41,890 nucleotides of DNA from Candidatus Bathyarchaeota archaeon (lineage in GTDB: Archaea; Thermoproteota; Bathyarchaeia; Bathyarchaeales; Bathycorpusculaceae). The stretch spans positions 1-41,890 of the forward strand of contig JADGNF010000008.1 of NCBI GenBank assembly GCA_017883615.1, read 5' to 3'. This document shows, one piece after another, positions 23,204-31,076 of the stretch. The position numbers were made by a program, and so were the translations under genes. Below the pieces are notes generated by a model, which was not told the DNA's origin, searched no databases, and saw only the letters and a list, made by a program, of their open reading frames with translations. Within the stretch, counting starts at the first letter, position 1; every line of letters starts with the position of its first letter.

Positions 23204-23710
23204 CATGTTTGGTGCCTAATATTCAATGCATGCAGAAAAGGGGGGAGGGGGTAGGTCAAAGCAGGGTTGCAGGGCGGATACTTAGCAAACGCCCTCATGT
23301 TTGAAGCTTAATCGTGACTCATTGCAGAAACCTATGGGGGGCGGGGCGCTATTGGCTGTTTCTTCTTCCATTAGCATGCTGGAAGAAGGTAAGGGGGGAA
23401 GGTAGGGCGAAAACGCAACTTATCTGCCAACGGTTCCGGAAAGAGTGTTTTCAGCCTTTAAATAAGGGAGGGGTAGGTCTTGAACGCAACAGGTTCCGGT
23501 AAGCCATTTTTCCGAAGTTTTTTTCTTTGGTTGTGGCTATTTGTAGAGGGGGTAGGTCGCCGCAGAGCAAACGCCTTCAAACAATTGACAAAATTATGTT
23601 TGGAGCCTAATACTCAATCTATGCAGAAAAAGGAGCGAAGGGTAGGTGCTATTGGCTGATTTTCAAGCCATTAGCATGGTGAAAAAAAGATGGAAACCGG
23701 TAGATCAACA
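23204..23710 (+). repeat. Mosaic repeat array, locus A (modules X-Y-Z-W-X-Y)
   Basis: This is non-coding sequence built from modules that recur here and, inverted, at 37.2-37.6 kb. X (23204-23257 and again 23595-23648) starts ATGTTTGG and ends in a G-run plus GTAGGT. Y (hairpins at 23348-23375 and 23648-23675) has arms GCTATTGGCT and AGCCATTAGC, with one mismatch in the second copy. Z (about 23409-23479) contains CTTATCTGCCAACG, TTCCGGAAAGA and CCTTTAAATAAGG. W (about 23480-23558) starts GAACGCAACAGG. Most modules end in a GGGGTAGGTC-like motif. Short open frames across it look accidental. It lies directly upstream of the winged-helix membrane gene. Confidence 0.75.
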
Positions 23711-23826
23711 ACGTAGCCTACCTATCATGTAGTCAACGATGACACCAAAACCCATAAGAACGCAAACTGGCAAGGTTTGACTAACGAAGCAGGTTGTCTT
23801 TGTTCGGGTTTGAGGGGTATTTGGCA

Positions 23827-24282
23827 GTGTCGAACGTCGGCGGCGAGCAAATTGAGGGCACAACTCTCAGAGTTTACGTTTACGTTGTGAAGCAGGGTAG
23901 ACCGCTGGGTCCCCGCGACGTGACGCGGGGTTTGCAACTTAGCAGCCCAAGCGTGGCGTACCGTCATTTGCAGAAGCTCGAAAACGCCAATCTTCTCAAG
24001 AAAGATGAGCATGGCGAATACGTTGTCCAAAAGAAAACAAGTTTGGGCGGCTTCTACTGGGTGGGCAAAAGTTTCCTTCCTAGGACCATGTTCTATTTCT
24101 TTTTCTTTTTGGGGCTTTTCGTCGCCGAAGCCGTCATTTTAGGCATTCATTTGCCATACGAAAAGTACGAGGAATTCGTTTTCTTCGGTCTCGGATTAAC
24201 AATCACGGGGATAGCTATGACATTCTTTCTAATTGAAGGAGTAAAGGCACTTAAGAAACTCAAAAACAAAGAATCCGACTAA
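23827..24282 (+). CDS. Winged-helix protein with two membrane spans
   Basis: About 151 residues. The N-terminal part is a winged helix-turn-helix of the archaeal MarR/ArsR-like kind: GPRDVTRGLQLSSPSVAYRH, then LQKLENANLLKKDEHGEYVV. The C-terminal part has two membrane spans (after FLPRTMFYFFFFLG, and the segment ending FFLIEGVKAL). I chose GTG 23827 because GAGGGG lies 9 bases before it and the N-terminus then matches its paralogue at 38241-38682; the frame is open back to TTG 23794. Membrane-bound HTH proteins of this layout are common in archaea, but their targets are mostly unknown. It is bracketed by repeat modules on both sides. Confidence 0.8.
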   Translation: MSNVGGEQIEGTTLRVYVYVVKQGRPLGPRDVTRGLQLSSPSVAYRHLQKLENANLLKKDEHGEYVVQKKTSLGGFYWVGKSFLPRTMFYFFFFLGLFVAEAVILGIHLPYEKYEEFVFFGLGLTITGIAMTFFLIEGVKALKKLKNKESD

Positions 24283-24410
24283 CATGCCACAGACAAGAAA
24301 CCATACACAGGTAACGAAAAACGCAAATAATGCCTGCAATCAAACGACAAAAAACAGTTCCCGTAAAACAAACGCAATCAATCCAAACCCTTTCCCCAAC
24401 GAGCATTGTA

Positions 24411-24475
24411 ACACCAACGTTTGGCGCCTTTAAATAAGGGGGGTATAGAAGAGAAAACGCAACAGAAGAGAACTC
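24411..24475 (+). repeat. Repeat fragment, locus C (modules Z' and V)
   Basis: The segment GTTTGGCGCCTTTAAATAAGG, followed by a G-run, ATAGAAGA and CGCAACAGAAGAGA, matches the inverse complement of 37178-37228 almost base for base. It therefore represents the terminal part of the same repeat family, separated from locus A by the winged-helix gene. Confidence 0.7.
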
Positions 24476-24521
24476 GTTAGCCTTAAGAATCCGAACGCTA
24501 ATTACAACATGAGGTTTAATT

Positions 24522-24608
24522 TTGACTGCAGACGAAGAACGCATTAGAAAACCTAAACTCCCCAAAAAGAAACTTCTCAAGCAGAATTCCAAAAGAAAAA
24601 GGCGTTAA
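24522..24608 (+). CDS. Putative 28-residue basic peptide
   Basis: TTG 24522 with TGAGGT about 8 bases upstream opens a frame that ends at TAA 24608. After a short acidic start (TADEER) the peptide is strongly basic, with Lys-Lys-Lys and Arg-Lys-Arg-Arg runs, which would suit RNA or ribosome binding. The frame is short and the start codon weak, so chance cannot be excluded. Confidence 0.3.
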   Translation: MTADEERIRKPKLPKKKLLKQNSKRKRR

Positions 24609-24619
24609 AGATAAGATAA

Positions 24620-24654
24620 GAAAAAGTAGAAACCCACAAAACTGGGCACTCTAC
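24620..24654 (-). terminator. Hairpin terminator of the second Lrp gene
   Basis: On the minus strand the arms GTAGA/TCTAC and CCCA/TGGG (24626-24654) form a two-part stem with a small internal loop, followed by a T-run (24620-24625). It lies 12 bp after the stop codon of the Lrp gene. Confidence 0.6.
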
Positions 24655-24666
24655 TACTCTTCAAGA

Positions 24667-25176
24667 TTACTTGCTGGATTTTGCGAGGTACTTTAGATGG
24701 AACGGCTTAACGAGCACGCCAGGTTTCAGGTCCGCTTGGAAACTTTCCGTCTCAACAATGATATCTGACAATTCTGATTCCTGATTGCGCAAAAACTCAG
24801 CAAAGCCAGTATAGTTCTCATGCAATGAAACACAAACCGCGTCCCAACCCATTCCTTGCCCGGATAGAACTGCAACAACATTTGGCTGCTTTAGGTACCA
24901 TTCTTTTAGTTTATTGAAAGCTTCTTCCTTTTCTGTTCCTTTTTTGTGGTTAAGTTTAGTTTTCATGAAGGTGAAAGCGGCAATTTCGAACCCGATTTGA
25001 CCAAACTTAGGGATAACGGTGTAGCCTTCGATGGTGCTGTCCTCAAGCATTGCACGTCTGCGAGTTACTGTTGGCTGAGAAATCCCAAGAGCCTTCGCCA
25101 GTTGACGATCACTTCGGTGAGAATCCTTCATGAGCTCAAAGAGCAGTTGATAATCCAAAGGTTTCAGTTCTTTCAT
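24667..25176 (-). CDS. Lrp/AsnC family transcriptional regulator
   Basis: This 169-residue protein has an N-terminal helix-turn-helix (LDYQLLFELMKDSHRSDRQL, then AKALGISQPTVTRRRAMLE). A diverged C-terminal domain follows, in which only part of the usual AsnC ligand-domain pattern is visible (VVAVLSGQGMGWDAVCVSLH). It starts at ATG 25176 with a TATA box about 60 bases upstream. It is divergent from the M20 peptidase gene, so it may control that gene and itself. The C-terminal domain is longer than in the Lrp gene at 14272, suggesting a different ligand. Confidence 0.85.
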   Translation of the reverse strand: MKELKPLDYQLLFELMKDSHRSDRQLAKALGISQPTVTRRRAMLEDSTIEGYTVIPKFGQIGFEIAAFTFMKTKLNHKKGTEKEEAFNKLKEWYLKQPNVVAVLSGQGMGWDAVCVSLHENYTGFAEFLRNQESELSDIIVETESFQADLKPGVLVKPFHLKYLAKSSK

Positions 25177-25231
25177 TTTGATACGCCTGATTCACTTTTT
25201 ACCTGTTCCCATATCCATTTTAATATTCCTA

Positions 25232-25257
25232 TATAAACATCATGTTGACCCACATGA
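25232..25257 (-). promoter_or_regulatory. Promoter and operator candidate of the second Lrp gene
   Basis: On the minus strand TTTATATAGG (about 25230-25239) is a strong TATA box. Just upstream lies the inverted repeat TCATGT-TGACCC-ACATGA (25240-25257) with 6-bp perfect arms. This position overlaps the B-recognition element, so binding there would affect transcription directly. Confidence 0.5.
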
Positions 25258-25349
25258 ATTTACTCCCTAATTACGCCCAAATCGCACAAACAACCAACAG
25301 AAAAACCTAAAGAACCCAAACATCTAAACCACCATAGGAACAAACCAAA

Positions 25350-26711
25350 ATGCCAATGCAACAGCAAAAACAAATCGAAACAGAAACAGCAAACTTCCTA
25401 AGCCAACTCATCCAAATCAACACCACCAATCCACCCGGAAACGAAACAACAGCAGCAAAATGGCTAGCTCAGAATCTTCAGCAAGAAGGCTTCAAATGCG
25501 AAATCTATGAATCCGCGCCCAACAGAGGCAACGTAATCACCCGACTCAAAGGCACAGGAGAAAAACCCCGGCTGCTACTCCTATCACATCTGGACGTTGT
25601 TGCAGCAAACCCAGCAGAATGGTCCGTGGATCCGTTTGGAGGCGCAATCAAAGACAGCTACGTTTGGGGACGCGGAGCACTCGACATGAAGGGCATGACC
25701 GCCATCGAGGTCATGGCGCTAAAGTTGCTCAAACGCAATAACGTGAAGCTTCGAGGCGACGTAATTTTAGCCGCTACGGCAGACGAGGAAATGGGCGGCA
25801 TCGGAGGCGCAGAATTTATGCTACAGAAACATCCAGAGAAAATCTTCGCCGAATATGTTCTGAATGAAGGCGGCGGCGCATCAGTTTCCACCAGCACAAA
25901 AACAGTTTTTACAGTAAATACAGCTGAAAAAGGGCTGCTTTGGCTCCGGGTCAAGGCAAAAGGAATTCCCGGTCACGGCTCCATGCCTGAAACCGCAGAC
26001 AACGCCATCGCCCGAATGAACAAAGTCTTATCCAAACTAGCCGATTTTCGCAGCAAAGTTATGCTGGTTCCCGCAGTCAGTGGATTTATATCGGAACTTT
26101 CCAAGCAAGATCCAACCTTGAAAACGCCTCTAACGCGGATTCTGGAAAACCCACAACAAAGCGACGCAGAATTGGCTGAGATAGAAAAGTCTGCACCTGC
26201 AATTGCCGACGAAATTCGCCCAAGACTCAAAATGACCATTACGCCGACGATGATTAACGGCGGCGTGAAAGAAAACGTGATTCCTTCCGAGTGTTGGGCG
26301 GTTTTTGATTGCAGGGTACTTCAAGGTCAGTCCACTGCTCAAGCCCAAGCGTTAATTCGGGAGCAGCTAGCAGATGTGGGTTTAGACAAGCTCTCGTTTG
26401 AGGTTATTCAAGCGCAGGAACCCTCAGAATCAACCATGGACACCCAGCTTTATACAACAATACGCAATGTTCTTTGCGAATTTGAGCCCGGCTGCGGCGT
26501 TGCACCCGTTCTTATGGCAGGCGGAACAGATTCACGGTTTTTCCGCCGAAGAGGCGCAATCTGCTACGGTTTTCAACCCCTGCGTAGCGAAACACGGTTT
26601 GGCGAAAAAGCAACCAGGCGAGAACATGGAATTGATGAGCGGATTTCACTGGAGAACCTAGTTTTTGGAGCAAGTGTGTTGTATGAGACCGTTAAGCAAT
26701 TTTTGGCTTAG
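25350..26711 (+). CDS. M20 family metallopeptidase / deacylase (ArgE/DapE-like)
   Basis: This 453-residue, two-zinc hydrolase cleaves amide bonds of small acylated amino acids or dipeptides. The metal and catalytic residues are visible: H80 and D82 in SHLDVVA, D112 in GALDMKG, E146-E147 in ADEEMGG, and a GHGSMP histidine near 213 from the dimerisation lid. The long lid domain follows and the catalytic fold resumes near MAGGTDSRFFR. The exact substrate (N-acetylornithine, succinyl-DAP or dipeptides) cannot be set from sequence. It begins a run of same-strand genes, but the 90-bp gap to the next gene contains its own TATA-like box. Confidence 0.88.
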   Translation: MPMQQQKQIETETANFLSQLIQINTTNPPGNETTAAKWLAQNLQQEGFKCEIYESAPNRGNVITRLKGTGEKPRLLLLSHLDVVAANPAEWSVDPFGGAIKDSYVWGRGALDMKGMTAIEVMALKLLKRNNVKLRGDVILAATADEEMGGIGGAEFMLQKHPEKIFAEYVLNEGGGASVSTSTKTVFTVNTAEKGLLWLRVKAKGIPGHGSMPETADNAIARMNKVLSKLADFRSKVMLVPAVSGFISELSKQDPTLKTPLTRILENPQQSDAELAEIEKSAPAIADEIRPRLKMTITPTMINGGVKENVIPSECWAVFDCRVLQGQSTAQAQALIREQLADVGLDKLSFEVIQAQEPSESTMDTQLYTTIRNVLCEFEPGCGVAPVLMAGGTDSRFFRRRGAICYGFQPLRSETRFGEKATRREHGIDERISLENLVFGASVLYETVKQFLA

Positions 26712-26801
26712 CACCCTCAAACGCCAAGAAGAGAAAACGTTTCAATTTACCATCTGGTTTGATTACATTCTTATACCGCCACAACAAAAAGTTGCCCAAC
26801 G

Positions 26802-27782
26802 GTGCTTTGTTTGCCTAAACTCCTTGAACCACTAAAAGTTAACGACTTCACTCTTCGAAACCGCATTGTAATGCCGCCTATGCAGTCAGGTCGAGCAACG
26901 TTTGAGGGCACGGTAACAACCAAGCTCATCAACTTCTACGTGAAAAGAGCCCCGTTTTTAGGGTTGCCAATTGTGGAACACGCGTATATCTCCATCATGG
27001 GCAAGTTGGGAGTCAAGCAACTTGGAATCTACGACGACGCCTTAACACCGGGTTTTGAAAAGCTGGCAACCGCCATCCACCAGACCGGCGCCCCGGCGGT
27101 CCTCCAAATAACCCACGCAGGAGGCGTCGCCAGCAAAAAAGTCATCGGCACCCAACCCGCCGGACCCTCCGCGCACGGGAAAATGCGGGAACTACTAAAA
27201 GAAGAATTAGAAGCCATCGCCGACCAATTCGTTTCGGCAACCGAGCGAGCGGTTAAGGCAGGTTTCGACGGCGTCGAGTTGCATGGGGCGCATGGTTACC
27301 TACTTTGCCAGTTCTTTTCGCCTTTGCTTAACAAACGAACTGACGAGTTTGGAGGTTCTTTGGAAAATCGGATGCGATTTCCGCTTATGGTAGCAAAAAA
27401 GGTCCGAGCGGTCTTAAAGGGAAAAATCATGCTTTACCGGCTGGGCGCTGATGATTTAGCCTCCAATGGCATCCAAATCGAGGAATCCGCCGCCTTCGCC
27501 CAAAAACTCGAACAAACTGGAGTCGACATAATCGACGTGTCGGGCGGAATGTGCGGCGCCATGCCCAAACAACTTGACAAAGTCAGAGGCTACTTCATTC
27601 CCCAAGCCGCCGAAATCAAGAAAGCAGTCAAAGTCCCCGTCATCGGAGTAGGACATATCACCTCGGCAACTTATGCCGACCAGTTGGTGCGGGAGGGCAA
27701 GGTGGATTTGGTGGCAGTTGGAAGAGCCTTTCTCAAGGATCCAGAATGGGCGCAAAAAGCCACAGTGTTTTTGGGGCGTTAA
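26802..27782 (+). CDS. Old yellow enzyme family NADH:flavin oxidoreductase
   Basis: This 326-residue single-domain FMN enzyme is a TIM barrel. The N-terminal NRIVMPPMQSG, the HGAHGYL pair of histidines with LNKRTDEFGGSLENRMRF, and the C-terminal phosphate-binding VGHITSATYADQLV and DLVAVGRAFLKDP are all family signatures. It lacks the iron-sulfur and second flavin domains of 2,4-dienoyl-CoA reductase and bacterial trimethylamine dehydrogenase types. Such enzymes reduce activated C=C bonds. GTG 26802 or TTG 26808 are the possible starts. A TATA-like CTTATACC about 30 bases upstream implies a leaderless message. It precedes purE by 44 bp. Confidence 0.9.
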   Translation: MLCLPKLLEPLKVNDFTLRNRIVMPPMQSGRATFEGTVTTKLINFYVKRAPFLGLPIVEHAYISIMGKLGVKQLGIYDDALTPGFEKLATAIHQTGAPAVLQITHAGGVASKKVIGTQPAGPSAHGKMRELLKEELEAIADQFVSATERAVKAGFDGVELHGAHGYLLCQFFSPLLNKRTDEFGGSLENRMRFPLMVAKKVRAVLKGKIMLYRLGADDLASNGIQIEESAAFAQKLEQTGVDIIDVSGGMCGAMPKQLDKVRGYFIPQAAEIKKAVKVPVIGVGHITSATYADQLVREGKVDLVAVGRAFLKDPEWAQKATVFLGR

Positions 27783-27826
27783 AAATTTTATTAGCAACCT
27801 GCCAGTATCCTCTGTGTGTGGTTGCG

Positions 27827-28306
27827 ATGAAGGGAAAAGCAGTAATCATAATGGGTTCCGAGCGGGATTTGGAGTTTTGCCGCGAAATAGCCAAAACCCT
27901 GAAAACTTTAACCGTGGACTACGAGTTCCGCGTGGCATCCGCACATAAGACTCCGCAGAAGGTACTTGAGGTGCTCTCTGAGTTTGAAGCCCAGAAAGTC
28001 ATTTATATCACTGTAGCTGGTAGGTCAAATGCGTTAAGCGCATTTGTCGATGCCAACACCTCAAAACCGGTTATTGCTTGCCCACCGTATTCCGAAAAGT
28101 TCGCGGGTTTGGACGTTTATTCTTCTCTAAGGGTTCCAAGCGGCATCGGCTCCCTTGTCACGATTGAAGCGGAAGGCGCCGCAATTGCAGCAGCCAAAAT
28201 CTTAGCCCTCGAATACAAGCCACTAGAAAAAGCTGTCAAAGATTACCAAACTGAAAAGAAGAAAGACATCGAGAAAGCCAACGAAACAATCAAAAACATG
28301 AAATAG
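27827..28306 (+). CDS. purE: Phosphoribosylaminoimidazole carboxylase PurE, class II-like
   Basis: This 159-residue enzyme carboxylates aminoimidazole ribonucleotide in purine synthesis. The substrate loops are GSERDLEF and ASAHKTPQKVL. The segment AGRSNALSAFVDANTSKPVIACPPYSE with SSLRVPSGIGSLVTIE matches the class II form (the AIR carboxylase domain of animal PAICS), which uses CO2 directly and needs no PurK. Class I enzymes have a different AGGAAHLPGM-type loop. The frame extends upstream to 27746, but the protein fold begins at ATG 27827. Genes that follow are PEP carboxylase, purC and two purP genes, all on the same strand. Confidence 0.9.
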   Translation: MKGKAVIIMGSERDLEFCREIAKTLKTLTVDYEFRVASAHKTPQKVLEVLSEFEAQKVIYITVAGRSNALSAFVDANTSKPVIACPPYSEKFAGLDVYSSLRVPSGIGSLVTIEAEGAAIAAAKILALEYKPLEKAVKDYQTEKKKDIEKANETIKNMK

Positions 28307-28356
28307 GAAAGCCACATTTTACACCCGTTCTTCACACTTACAGGTGAGCGTAAACC

Positions 28357-29943
28357 ATGACCGTTAAATTTGCAGAAAGAATAATCCCCAAAACGATGTC
28401 TACGCAGCACCCCGACAACGCCAATGTGCCCGAGTGGAGCCAAGGTGAAGTCATTGATGGCAACGTAGAAGTCTACGAGGCATACTACGCTTACAGCACA
28501 TTGGGCTGCCAAGAAGTCATGTGGGATTCTGAGGGTAAAGACGTTGACACCCGAGTAGTGCGAAAACTGCTCAGCAACTACTGGGACTACTTTAGCCAGA
28601 AAATCATCGGCAAAGACCTGTTCCTGACTTACCGCATCCCCAACCCCTCAATCGAAACGGTGGAGAAGAAGGTGGTTGTGGAAACCCTCCAAAACATCCC
28701 CGTAACCTACGACGTAGCATCATCCGTCTACAAACAAGACATCACACCCATATTCGAACTCATCTTGCCTTTCACTACAAGCGGCGACGAACTCATCTGG
28801 CTATTCAACTATTACCGCAAAGCCATAGTTGCAAACGAAGACATCATGCTCGACGACCACGCGAAAGCCAAGGACTGGATTGGCTGCTTCAAACCCAAAA
28901 CTATAAGCATCATCCCACTCGTCGAGGACTTTGGCAGTCTCCTAAACATCGATAACATAATAAAACCTTACATAAAAGCCGTCAAGCCAAAGCAGCTTCG
29001 CGTCTTCATTGCCCGCTCAGACCCAGCCCTCAACTACGGACTCATAGCGGCAGTTTTGCTATCTAAAATCGCCATGTCTAAACTGAGGAAAACGGAAAAA
29101 GAAACCCAAGTCAAAATCCACCCAATCATCGGCGTAGGGTCAAAGCCGTTCCGTGGGCACCTTGCACCCGATAACCTCGAGGGGTTCCTTCGAGAGTATC
29201 CAGGATTGGCAACCGTAACTATCCAGTCTGCAGCTAGATACGATTATCCTCTGGAACAAGTCAAAGACTTCGTGAACCAGCTAAACCACAAGCTCCCCGA
29301 CGGCGAGGCGGCCGACATAGATCTGGAGGAAGAGACAACCTTGTTGAGTGTGCTGGAGAAATGCTGCAGCCAGTACGAGAGCGTCGCCGAGGTTTTGGCG
29401 CCGTTCGTTAACAGCATCTCGCCATACGTGCCAGCGCGAAGAGCCAGAAAACTGCACATCGGCCTATTCGGTTACAGCAGAAACGTGGCAGGTGTAACCC
29501 TTCCAAGAGCAATTACCTTCGCCGCCGCACTGTACAGTATTGGGATACCACCCGAATTCATAGGCGCCAAAGTCATCGAAGACTTCGACGAGGCAGAGTG
29601 GCGCGTGGCAGAGAAATACTACGTTAACCTCCAAAAAGACTTCGCCTCCGTCGGCGGATACGTCTCATGGCAGAACGTAAACATGCTTATGGACATGCAC
29701 CTCAAAACCGCCAAACGCGTTGAAATGGACGTGGACAACCTGCGGCTAGCACTCACTAGGATACTGGCGGACCTCAAAACCGTGGAAGAGAAGTTGGATG
29801 TGAAACTGGGACCCCGCACCTCAACACAACGCAAACATGAAAACTTCACCAACAACTTCCTAATCAGCTACCTCGAACGCGAAGATGAAGAAGCAAAAAA
29901 AGCCCTGGTGGAAGCAGCGAAACTACGCAAATGCTTAGGTTAG
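28357..29943 (+). CDS. ppcA: Phosphoenolpyruvate carboxylase, archaeal type
   Basis: This 528-residue enzyme makes oxaloacetate from PEP and bicarbonate. It belongs to the short archaeal PEPC family, recognised by the N-terminal MSTQHPDNA, the following GEVIDGNVEVYEAYYAYS, and later VGSKPFRGHLAP and ARRARKLHIGLFGYSR. Its length fits that family and is roughly half that of bacterial PEPC. The gene begins 50 bp after purE with a GGTGAG ribosome site. Its position inside a purine cluster is unusual. A metabolic link can be imagined because oxaloacetate yields the aspartate used by PurC. Confidence 0.93.
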   Translation: MTVKFAERIIPKTMSTQHPDNANVPEWSQGEVIDGNVEVYEAYYAYSTLGCQEVMWDSEGKDVDTRVVRKLLSNYWDYFSQKIIGKDLFLTYRIPNPSIETVEKKVVVETLQNIPVTYDVASSVYKQDITPIFELILPFTTSGDELIWLFNYYRKAIVANEDIMLDDHAKAKDWIGCFKPKTISIIPLVEDFGSLLNIDNIIKPYIKAVKPKQLRVFIARSDPALNYGLIAAVLLSKIAMSKLRKTEKETQVKIHPIIGVGSKPFRGHLAPDNLEGFLREYPGLATVTIQSAARYDYPLEQVKDFVNQLNHKLPDGEAADIDLEEETTLLSVLEKCCSQYESVAEVLAPFVNSISPYVPARRARKLHIGLFGYSRNVAGVTLPRAITFAAALYSIGIPPEFIGAKVIEDFDEAEWRVAEKYYVNLQKDFASVGGYVSWQNVNMLMDMHLKTAKRVEMDVDNLRLALTRILADLKTVEEKLDVKLGPRTSTQRKHENFTNNFLISYLEREDEEAKKALVEAAKLRKCLG

Positions 29944-30020
29944 AAAAAGAAATAAGCTGATATAGGTCAAGGGAAAATAGTACATTCTCCAATGTGGGAC
30001 AAGTTTAGGAGCGTCAAAGC

Positions 30021-31076
30021 GTGGGCAGCGTTAAAGATTTAGAAGTTATCCAGAAACCAACCAAAGACAAGATGGGGTTGGGAAGATTCCACTTTAGCGA
30101 CCGATTCAGCGTTTTCGACTGGGGCGAAATGCCCGACCACATCGACCGCAAGGGCGACGCACTCTGCCTCATGGGCGCATATTGCTTTGAGCGGCTGGAG
30201 GAAAAAAGTGTCCGAACCCACTACAAAGGCTTGGTCGAAAACGGCAAACCTGTCATGTTCAATGAGCTCATGCGACCCAGCAGCCTCATGGAAGTCTCCA
30301 CGGTAAACAGATACCAACCCGAAACCCACGTAGAAAACGGAAAACTCATCTACGACTACAGCGCCTATGGTTCCAACCTCAAGAATTGCCTCATACCGCT
30401 CGAAATCATCTACCGAAACGGTTTACCCGAAGGAAGCAGCGTCTTCAAGCGGTTGGAACAGGGAAAAGTAACATATCAGGAACTTGGCTTAGATCATTAC
30501 CCTAAACCGGGAGAGCGATTGGCAAAACCAATTTTTGACGTCAGCACTAAACTGGAGGAGACCGACCGCTATGTGACTTGGGAGGAAGCAGCCAAAATCG
30601 CTGGACTCACAAACATAGAAGTAGCAGCAGTCAAAGTGGTTCTTGCAAAAGTAAACGAAACCATAAACGAAATCGCCGTCAAAGCAGGCTTAATAAACGA
30701 AGACGGTAAAATCGAGTTAGCCTTTGACCTACAGCGTCGGCTCATGGTTATAGACGTGATCGGAACGCTGGACGAATGCAGATTCACCTTTAACGGATTC
30801 CACGTTAGCAAAGAAATCGCCCGCCAATTCTACAAAAAAACTGATTGGTACAAAGACATCGAGGAAGCCAAAAAAACCGCTGAAGCAAAAGGCATCAAAG
30901 ACTGGAAGGCGCTGGTCAAAGTGCCGACGCCTAAGCTGGACCCCAAACTCAAAACCATCATAAGCGAAATGTACATGGCAGCAGCCAACGAGATGACTGG
31001 ACGCAAGTTTTTCGAAACACCCAAACTTGCAGAGGTCGTTAAAGAGTATAAAGAGTGGAGCGGCGAAAAACTATGA
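30021..31076 (+). CDS. purC: SAICAR synthetase
   Basis: PurC joins aspartate to carboxyaminoimidazole ribonucleotide with ATP. The N-terminal FHFSDRFSVFDWGEMPDHI and RKGDAL, the central MRPSS loop, the LIPLEIIYRNGLPEGSS signature, and the VIDVIGTLDECRFTF segment identify it. At 351 residues it is about 100 longer than bacterial PurC; the extra residues are mainly in the C-terminal half (after ~270), as in many archaeal forms. GTG 30021 is chosen because AGGAG lies about 10 bases upstream. Its stop overlaps the next gene by 4 bp (ATGA). Confidence 0.93.
   Translation: MGSVKDLEVIQKPTKDKMGLGRFHFSDRFSVFDWGEMPDHIDRKGDALCLMGAYCFERLEEKSVRTHYKGLVENGKPVMFNELMRPSSLMEVSTVNRYQPETHVENGKLIYDYSAYGSNLKNCLIPLEIIYRNGLPEGSSVFKRLEQGKVTYQELGLDHYPKPGERLAKPIFDVSTKLEETDRYVTWEEAAKIAGLTNIEVAAVKVVLAKVNETINEIAVKAGLINEDGKIELAFDLQRRLMVIDVIGTLDECRFTFNGFHVSKEIARQFYKKTDWYKDIEEAKKTAEAKGIKDWKALVKVPTPKLDPKLKTIISEMYMAAANEMTGRKFFETPKLAEVVKEYKEWSGEKL

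Noticed and set aside
23074-23502. Two open frames of 76 and 62 codons in the repeat region
   Set aside because: They cross repeat modules that are not kept in frame in the second locus, so they are unlikely to be genes.
23204-23710. CRISPR array
   Set aside because: Modules are long, differ from one another and lack uniform repeat-spacer spacing; no cas genes are nearby.
23204-23710. Replication origin with ORB elements
   Set aside because: G-runs resemble parts of archaeal origin boxes, but no full ORB sequence and no orc1/cdc6 gene is in the window.
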